From contig JBKECD010000122.1 in NCBI GenBank assembly GCA_047974225.1, positions 1-10,059 on the forward strand: a stretch of DNA of 10,059 bases. Direction: 5' to 3'. The stretch comes from JBKEDC01 sp047974225. Its GTDB lineage: Bacteria; Bacteroidota; Bacteroidia; Bacteroidales; Prolixibacteraceae. The position numbers and the translations under genes were made by a program. The notes beneath the pieces are model-generated. The model was not told where the DNA came from, did no database searches, and saw nothing but the letters and a program-made list of their open reading frames with translations. Below, in pieces: positions 6,259 to 10,059 of this stretch (position 1 is its first letter; every line of letters begins with the position of its first letter).

Positions 6259-7005
6259 ATGACTATAGAAAAATACATCGAAGAGTTCACAATTCACTCT
6301 TATCAGACTAATGAGAATGGCGAAGCTAAGGTTTCGGCCCTTTATAATATTATGCTCGAAGCCGCATGGGCACACGCCTCCAAGCTCGATTGGGGATATG
6401 ACAGCCTGCAAACTCGTCAGCTCTTTTGGGCGCTGTCGAGAATCCGTTTTGAAATCGCTAGTCTGCCCAAATGGCGTGATAAAATCACCCTCGAAACATG
6501 GCCATCGGGCAACGACCGCATGTTTGCCTTCCGTGAGTTTCGCCTGAAAGACGAAAGCGGCAAGGAGTTCCTTCGTGCCAACTCTGCTTGGTTGGTGCTC
6601 GATTTGGCATCGCATAAGATTGTTTCTTTTTCCGACCAAGGCGATCTGCCCCACCGCATTGATGCCGACCCTTGCACGCAGCCCAAGCGATTGCGCCACC
6701 GCACCACCGATGCTGAACTGAACTATCAGACTATATTGTATAGCGACATTGATGTGAATCGCCACTTCAACAGCGTGCGTGCTTTCGAGCGCATCATTGA
6801 TGCCCACGAAACCGAGTTTTTGCAACAGCATCAAATCCAGCTCATCGAAATCAACTATGCCAAGGAAGGCTTTGTGGGTGATGAAATAGCGGTGGTGATG
6901 CAAGACAAAGGCGATGCACTTTTCCAGTCGGCACTCATCAGAAAGGAAGATGGCGAAGCGTTGAGCGTCTATGAGATGAAATGGAAGAAAATTCTAAATT
7001 TTTGA
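6259..7005 (+). CDS. Acyl-[acyl-carrier-protein] thioesterase (FatA/FatB-like)
   Basis: The 248-residue product is a double-hotdog acyl-ACP thioesterase that would hydrolyse acyl-ACP to free fatty acid and ACP in the cytoplasm. The N-terminal hotdog (about 1-130) holds ALYNIMLEAAWAHASKLDWG and the substrate-facing WALSRIRFEI and ETWPSGNDRMFAFREF stretches. The second hotdog (about 150-248) holds SDIDVNRHFNSVRAFERIID and EINYAKEGFVGDEI. D165, N167 and H169 plus E203 reproduce the Asp-x-Asn-x-His...Glu spacing of the catalytic network described for plant FatB enzymes. The bacterial form lacks a plastid transit peptide, as expected. Chain-length preference cannot be told. The ATG at 6259 sits 12 bp after the toxin stop; co-transcription with the toxin-antitoxin pair is possible, since no promoter is obvious between them. 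Confidence 0.93.
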   Translation: MTIEKYIEEFTIHSYQTNENGEAKVSALYNIMLEAAWAHASKLDWGYDSLQTRQLFWALSRIRFEIASLPKWRDKITLETWPSGNDRMFAFREFRLKDESGKEFLRANSAWLVLDLASHKIVSFSDQGDLPHRIDADPCTQPKRLRHRTTDAELNYQTILYSDIDVNRHFNSVRAFERIIDAHETEFLQQHQIQLIEINYAKEGFVGDEIAVVMQDKGDALFQSALIRKEDGEALSVYEMKWKKILNF

Positions 7006-7034
7006 GGAATCAATTTCTCAATCCGAAAAAACAC

Positions 7035-7042
7035 TACATTTG
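7035..7042 (+). promoter_or_regulatory. -7 promoter element of the ligase/acetyltransferase cassette
   Basis: TACATTTG matches TAnnTTTG exactly in the 114-bp gap after the thioesterase. A start site about 7 bp downstream would give a leader of roughly 70 nt that contains the GC-rich palindrome at 7078-7107. No -33 TTTG is found at proper spacing. Confidence 0.5.
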
Positions 7043-7077
7043 GCGCAATTTTAAAAGAATCAATTTTGTGCCTTTGA

Positions 7078-7107
7078 CCCTCCCCCTCGGGGGAGCTGGA
7101 GGGGGCT
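7078..7107. repeat. GC-rich palindromic repeat, copy 1
   Basis: This 30-bp unit consists of CCCTCCCCCT, CGGGGGAGCT and GGAGGGGGCT. It contains inner arms CTCCCCC/GGGGGAG and a second G-rich arm that can compete for the same C-tract. It ends 12 bp before the ATG of the ATP-grasp ligase and is related to the copies at 9021-9048 (inverted) and 9076-9105 (same orientation). Confidence 0.85.
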
Positions 7108-7119
7108 AATTATAAACAC

Positions 7120-8589
7120 ATGAACAGTGTACTCATTCTTCTCAATCAGCTCAATGATTGGAAGCCCTATTACGAGTCGAGCAGCGTTTCCACGGTGTCC
7201 GACTATCTGCAAAGCAAGACCACACGCCGTGAGTCGAAGCTCATCATCAACCTCAGCAATGATTATAGCTATAATTCTGAAGGCTATTACTGCTCGCTCT
7301 TGGCGCAAGCACGAGGGCATCGCATCATTCCGAGTGTGGAAGTGATTAACCGGCTCGAAACCGACACCGGCGTGCGCATGAATGCAGCTTTGCAGAAACT
7401 CTGCTATCAGTGGATGCAGAAAAACGAGTTGCCCGAGGGCAAAATCTGGTATATGAACGTCTATTTCGGCACTTGCAAGGAGAGGGGATTGGAGCGTATC
7501 GCTCGATTTATCTTCGACAATTATCCTGTGCCGATGCTCCGTGTGGGATTCAACACCAATGCGCGCAATCAGATTGAATCCATTCAAGCCCTCTCGCTCA
7601 AAGACCTTTCCGACGAAGAGCAAGACGTGTTTGCTGAATCGCTCGACCATTTCAACAAGAAGATTTGGCGCAGTCCGCGCACACCTAAACACAGTCGATA
7701 TAACCTCGCTATTTATCACGACCCAAGCGAAGAATTGCCCCCAAGCAATAAAAAAGCTTTGGCGAAGTTCATCGACATTGCCAAGAAAATGGATGTCAAT
7801 GCCGAGCTGATTACCGAAGACGACCGTATGCGATTGCTCGAATTCGATGCACTCTTCATTCGTGCCACCACCTCGATTAATCACGCCACTTTTCAAATTG
7901 CCCAGCTAGCCAAGCAAAACGATATGGTGGTGATTGATGACCCGACTTCCATCATTCGCTGCACCAATAAAGTCTATCTGAATGAGCTGCTGGAGCGCGA
8001 GAAAATCGGCATTCCGCTTTCGCAACTCATCTTCAAATCCAATCAAAATAGTTATGAAGAAGTGGCAGCACATGTGGGCACGCCATTCATTGTGAAAGTG
8101 CCCGATGGCTCGTTTTCGCATGGCATGTTTAAGGTGAAAGATGAAGCGAGCTTTGCGCATGCCACCGAAACTTTGTTTCAAAATTCTGCCATTCTCTTGG
8201 TGCAAGAATACATTCCGACCGACTTCGATTGGCGCATCGGGGTGCTCAATGGCGAAGCTCTCTATGCTTGCAAATACTACATGGCGAAGGGACATTGGCA
8301 GATTTATAATCACGGGGTGAAAGGTGGCAGTCGCTATGGTGATTCGGAAACGATACCGCTTTATCAAGTGCCTGCTGGTGTGGTGCGCACAGCATTGAAA
8401 GCCACCTCACTCATCGGCAAAGGCTTGTATGGTGTGGATTTGAAGGTGATCAACAACCGTGCGGTGGTCATTGAGGTGAACGATAATCCGAGCATCGACT
8501 ATGGCATTGAAGATACTATCTTGGGCGATGAACTTTACTATCGCATCATTAATTATTTTGTGCGTTCGCTTGAATTGAAATCCCGATGA
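7120..8589 (+). CDS. RLAN-domain RimK-like ATP-grasp ligase
   Basis: The 489-residue protein joins an N-terminal RimK-like ATP-grasp N-terminal domain (RLAN, about 1-150; signature INLSNDYSYNSEGYYCSLLA and later YFGTCK, NYPVPMLRVGF) to an ATP-grasp domain (about 195-485). ATP-grasp landmarks are CTNKVYLNELL (K284), FIVKVPDGSFSHG (K326 and the flexible glycine loop), VQEYIPTDFDWRIGV (E363, R372) and GVDLKVINNRAVVIEVNDNP, where D440, E452 and N454 should bind Mg-ATP. RimK relatives form amide bonds by activating a carboxylate as acyl-phosphate and joining it to an amine, often adding glutamate. The substrate here is unknown; ribosomal protein S6 (the RimK target) is not implied, because RLAN proteins are a separate group. 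The product probably works with the acetyltransferase whose ATG overlaps its stop. The ATG at 7120 matches the expected N-terminus. Confidence 0.92.
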   Translation: MNSVLILLNQLNDWKPYYESSSVSTVSDYLQSKTTRRESKLIINLSNDYSYNSEGYYCSLLAQARGHRIIPSVEVINRLETDTGVRMNAALQKLCYQWMQKNELPEGKIWYMNVYFGTCKERGLERIARFIFDNYPVPMLRVGFNTNARNQIESIQALSLKDLSDEEQDVFAESLDHFNKKIWRSPRTPKHSRYNLAIYHDPSEELPPSNKKALAKFIDIAKKMDVNAELITEDDRMRLLEFDALFIRATTSINHATFQIAQLAKQNDMVVIDDPTSIIRCTNKVYLNELLEREKIGIPLSQLIFKSNQNSYEEVAAHVGTPFIVKVPDGSFSHGMFKVKDEASFAHATETLFQNSAILLVQEYIPTDFDWRIGVLNGEALYACKYYMAKGHWQIYNHGVKGGSRYGDSETIPLYQVPAGVVRTALKATSLIGKGLYGVDLKVINNRAVVIEVNDNPSIDYGIEDTILGDELYYRIINYFVRSLELKSR

Positions 8590-9032
8590 AAGCTGAAATT
8601 GTGTTGGCTTCCGCAGCCGACGTGGCAGATATTTGGGATTTGGAGCGCACGTGCTTCGGTATTGATGCTTTTTCACGTGCGCAACTTTCTTATTTGGTGA
8701 ACCATTCCAATGGCATTTTCCTCTTAGCAAAGGTGGGTGAGGAGTTGGCAGGCTATATGTCTTTTCTCACTAATGATGGCACGCACAACGGACGGATTTA
8801 TTCCATCGCAGTGAGTCCTGATTTTCGTGGGCGAGGTGTGGCGCAAAGTCTGATTGATGAAATGATGGACTATGCCCGTGGTCGGCATTTGAAGAATATA
8901 TTTTTGGAAGTGCGCGTGAATAATCATTTCGCCATTGCGCTCTATCAAAAGAACGGCTTCACCTTGCGCAGGGTGAAACCGGGATATTATGATGATGGGG
9001 AGGATGCGTATAGCATGGTGAGCCCCCTCTAG
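8586..9032 (+). CDS. GNAT-family N-acetyltransferase paired with the ATP-grasp ligase
   Basis: The 148-residue protein is a single GNAT domain resembling RimI. It starts EIVLASAADVADIWDLERTC, has the acetyl-CoA motif A IAVSPDFRGRGVAQSLI with R81-x-x-G84-x-A86 as the pyrophosphate loop, and motif B LEVRVNNHFAIALYQKNGF (108-125), ending in YYDDGEDAYSM. Its ATG lies inside the stop region of the ligase (ATGA overlap), so translation is coupled. In some proteobacteria, as I recall, RLAN-ATP-grasp genes neighbour a GNAT domain fused to a papain-like C39 peptidase; here the GNAT ends after its own domain and no peptidase follows. A role in acetylating the ligase product or its substrate is inference. 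The last residues (SPL) and the TAG stop come from a GC-rich repeat, so the natural C-terminus may have been a little different. Confidence 0.9.
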   Translation: MKAEIVLASAADVADIWDLERTCFGIDAFSRAQLSYLVNHSNGIFLLAKVGEELAGYMSFLTNDGTHNGRIYSIAVSPDFRGRGVAQSLIDEMMDYARGRHLKNIFLEVRVNNHFAIALYQKNGFTLRRVKPGYYDDGEDAYSMVSPL

Positions 9033-9048
9033 CTCCCCCGAGGGGGAG
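9021..9048. repeat. GC-rich palindromic repeat, copy 2 (inverted)
   Basis: This 28-bp copy reads AGCCCCCTCT, AGCTCCCCCG, AGGGGGAG on the plus strand and is the reverse complement of copy 1 at all but one of 28 positions. It overlaps the 3' end of the acetyltransferase gene and supplies its TAG stop at 9030-9032. Confidence 0.85.
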
Positions 9049-9075
9049 AAACAAAGACATAAACTTGTGGTTCTG

Positions 9076-9105
9076 CCCTCCCCCTTGGGGGAGTTGGAGG
9101 GGGCT
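9076..9105. repeat. GC-rich palindromic repeat, copy 3
   Basis: This 30-bp copy (CCCTCCCCCT, TGGGGGAGTT, GGAGGGGGCT) has the same orientation as copy 1, with 28 of 30 positions identical. Its last base directly abuts the TGA (9108-9106) of the minus-strand repeat protein. Confidence 0.85.
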
Positions 9106-10059
9106 TCACCACCACCAACTAATTCCAAAGCTTCCGCCATAGATCAAATCCACCGTGCGGTCGTTGTTCCAAGTTCGGAATGGGTCGATGTGTGAAATTT
9201 TGCCTTTGTCGGCATCATGGATATTGCACGCCACCGAGGGGGCAAGCGATAGCGCAAGGTGCTTGTTGATGTTGTATCGGAAGCCGAGTTTTAGGCGGTG
9301 GCTTTGAATGAGATTGTCATTATATTGGAAAGGGTTTGAATTGTATGCCAGCGTGTAGGCTTCGGGCTGAACCCAGAAGCGAGGGGAAAGTTCGAGGATA
9401 GTTCCCAAGCCAGCACCGAACGCCCACAGACTGCGGTCGGTGTTTTGATAGCCTAGCGAAAAAATGGTGTATAGTCGTTTCGAGCCAATCTTGAAGTTTG
9501 CTCCAGCCAGCATATAATCAGAGCTGAACAGCTCAATTTCCCGATAACCGCCATGGCGATAGATGCTCAGTAGAGCCAAGCCCGCACTCTTGCTGTCGAT
9601 AGAATCGGCAATATTGATGAGTCCTAGCTGAAATCCTTTCACCGTTTTGGCATAGTTCACCAATGAAAGCTGCATGCCGTTCATCTCCTCGCCAGTATAG
9701 TTCATGATGCCCGAAAGCTGCATCCCTTTCATCTCCCAATCGGCATAGTTGAAGATGCCCGAAAGCTGTAAGCCGTTGAAATATTCACCGGTGTAATTAT
9801 AAACACCCGAAAGTTGCAAGCCCGAAGCGTGTCCCATCGTTTGATTGAGTATGCCCGAAATCTGGCAGCCGTCCATATGACCACGATTCATGTTGCTCAG
9901 CCCCGCTAATTCAAAGCCATTCACCGAATGGGTGATGCCCGAAAGAACATTGAATGAGATGCCGCATTCCGTCTCAGGCGACAGCATTCCAGCTGAACCA
10001 ACGGGATACATGAAGGACACTTGCGCAGCGTTGTGGTGTTTTGCAGGTTCGACTTTACT
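9106..10059 (-). CDS. Envelope-type protein with 16-residue G-Q-L-S-G repeats and beta-rich C-terminus (N-terminus outside window)
   Basis: The frame is open to the window edge: 13 codons (ending HHNAAQ) precede a GTG at 10020, and SFMYPVG with its upstream residues looks like the middle of a mature exported protein rather than a start. The signal peptide is therefore probably beyond the window. Counting from that GTG, residues 34-143 hold about seven repeats of roughly 16 residues, with consensus xGxQLSGIxNYTGExM. The remaining 160 residues alternate polar and aromatic residues with Gly, as in an outer-membrane beta barrel, and end YGGSFGISWWW. Related repeat proteins are common as surface or outer-membrane proteins of Bacteroidota and Leptospira; function is unknown. 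It converges on the acetyltransferase with a GC-rich hairpin between them. Confidence 0.75.
   Translation of the reverse strand, partial: SKVEPAKHHNAAQVSFMYPVGSAGMLSPETECGISFNVLSGITHSVNGFELAGLSNMNRGHMDGCQISGILNQTMGHASGLQLSGVYNYTGEYFNGLQLSGIFNYADWEMKGMQLSGIMNYTGEEMNGMQLSLVNYAKTVKGFQLGLINIADSIDSKSAGLALLSIYRHGGYREIELFSSDYMLAGANFKIGSKRLYTIFSLGYQNTDRSLWAFGAGLGTILELSPRFWVQPEAYTLAYNSNPFQYNDNLIQSHRLKLGFRYNINKHLALSLAPSVACNIHDADKGKISHIDPFRTWNNDRTVDLIYGGSFGISWWW
9592..9921 (-). repeat. 48-bp coding tandem repeats of the envelope-type protein
   Basis: Seven units of 42-48 bp encode the 16-residue motif: NGFELAGLSNMNRGHM, DGCQISGILNQTMGHA, SGLQLSGVYNYTGEYF, NGLQLSGIFNYADWEM, KGMQLSGIMNYTGEEM, then the shorter NGMQLSLVNYAKTV and a divergent KGFQLGLINIADSIDS. 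DNA identity is highest around the GCCCGAAAGCTG core (the CQLSG part, minus-strand sense reversed), which favours expansion or contraction by recombination. Confidence 0.85.

Larger units (their letters stand above)
9021..9105. terminator. Possible bidirectional terminator formed by inverted repeat copies 2 and 3
   Basis: Copies at 9021-9048 and 9076-9105 face each other across 27 nt and can pair over 28 positions; three mismatches are G-U pairs on the plus strand. They sit exactly between the convergent stops of the acetyltransferase (9032) and the repeat protein (9106). A structure this stable could end or block both transcripts, but neither side is followed by a U-run, so the assignment rests on position and stem strength. 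Confidence 0.45.

Noticed and set aside
6241..6903. Minus-strand frame of 220 codons
   Set aside because: It is antisense to the thioesterase, whose catalytic motifs are intact; the length reflects codon bias only.
7098..7102. GGAGG as Shine-Dalgarno for the ligase
   Set aside because: It lies 17 nt before the ATG, too far for normal use, and is part of the repeat; Bacteroidota rarely rely on such sites.
7060..7896. Minus-strand frame of 278 codons
   Set aside because: It is antisense to the ATP-grasp ligase and runs through the GC-rich repeat; no family is recognisable.

Overview
The window looks like chromosomal DNA from a member of the Bacteroidota. Three exact matches to the TAnnTTTG promoter element typical of that phylum lie upstream of gene starts, and no convincing Shine-Dalgarno sequences precede the start codons. 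Several gene products are of types common there: a soluble TPR protein, a THUMP-domain RNA methyltransferase, an acyl-ACP thioesterase and an SpvB/Tc-toxin-like RHS protein. The intergenic low-complexity repeats are also of a kind I associate with this phylum. Order and genus cannot be resolved from the sequence.

Layout. (1) 1-744, plus strand: the 3' portion of an RHS/YD-repeat toxin-like gene that stops abruptly, probably after a one-base frameshift. (2) 809-2242, plus: a TPR protein with its own promoter, converging on (3) a minus-strand group read map (5601-4831), class I/II aminotransferase (4708-3407), THUMP RNA methyltransferase (3398-2250). The last two are 8 bp apart and probably co-transcribed. 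The first two are separated by heptamer repeats and a long inverted repeat. (4) 5705-6246, plus: a toxin-antitoxin pair diverging from map, followed 12 bp later by an acyl-ACP thioesterase (6259-7005). (5) 7120-9032, plus: a two-gene cassette of a RimK-like ATP-grasp ligase with an N-terminal RLAN domain and a GNAT acetyltransferase, joined by a 4-bp ATGA overlap. It has a candidate promoter of its own and is bracketed by GC-rich palindromic repeats. (6) 10059-9106, minus: an N-terminally incomplete envelope-type protein with seven tandem repeats of about 16 residues followed by a beta-rich C-terminal half.

Most genes are housekeeping or common accessory functions: N-terminal methionine removal, RNA methylation, amino-acid transamination and fatty-acid release from ACP. 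The best candidate for a little-characterised system is the ligase/acetyltransferase pair. Its architecture predicts ATP-dependent amide or peptide bond formation coupled to acetylation of an unknown substrate. Three unrelated families of short repeats sit exactly at gene boundaries, and several supply the stop codon or the last codons of genes. This is the most unusual structural signal in the window.
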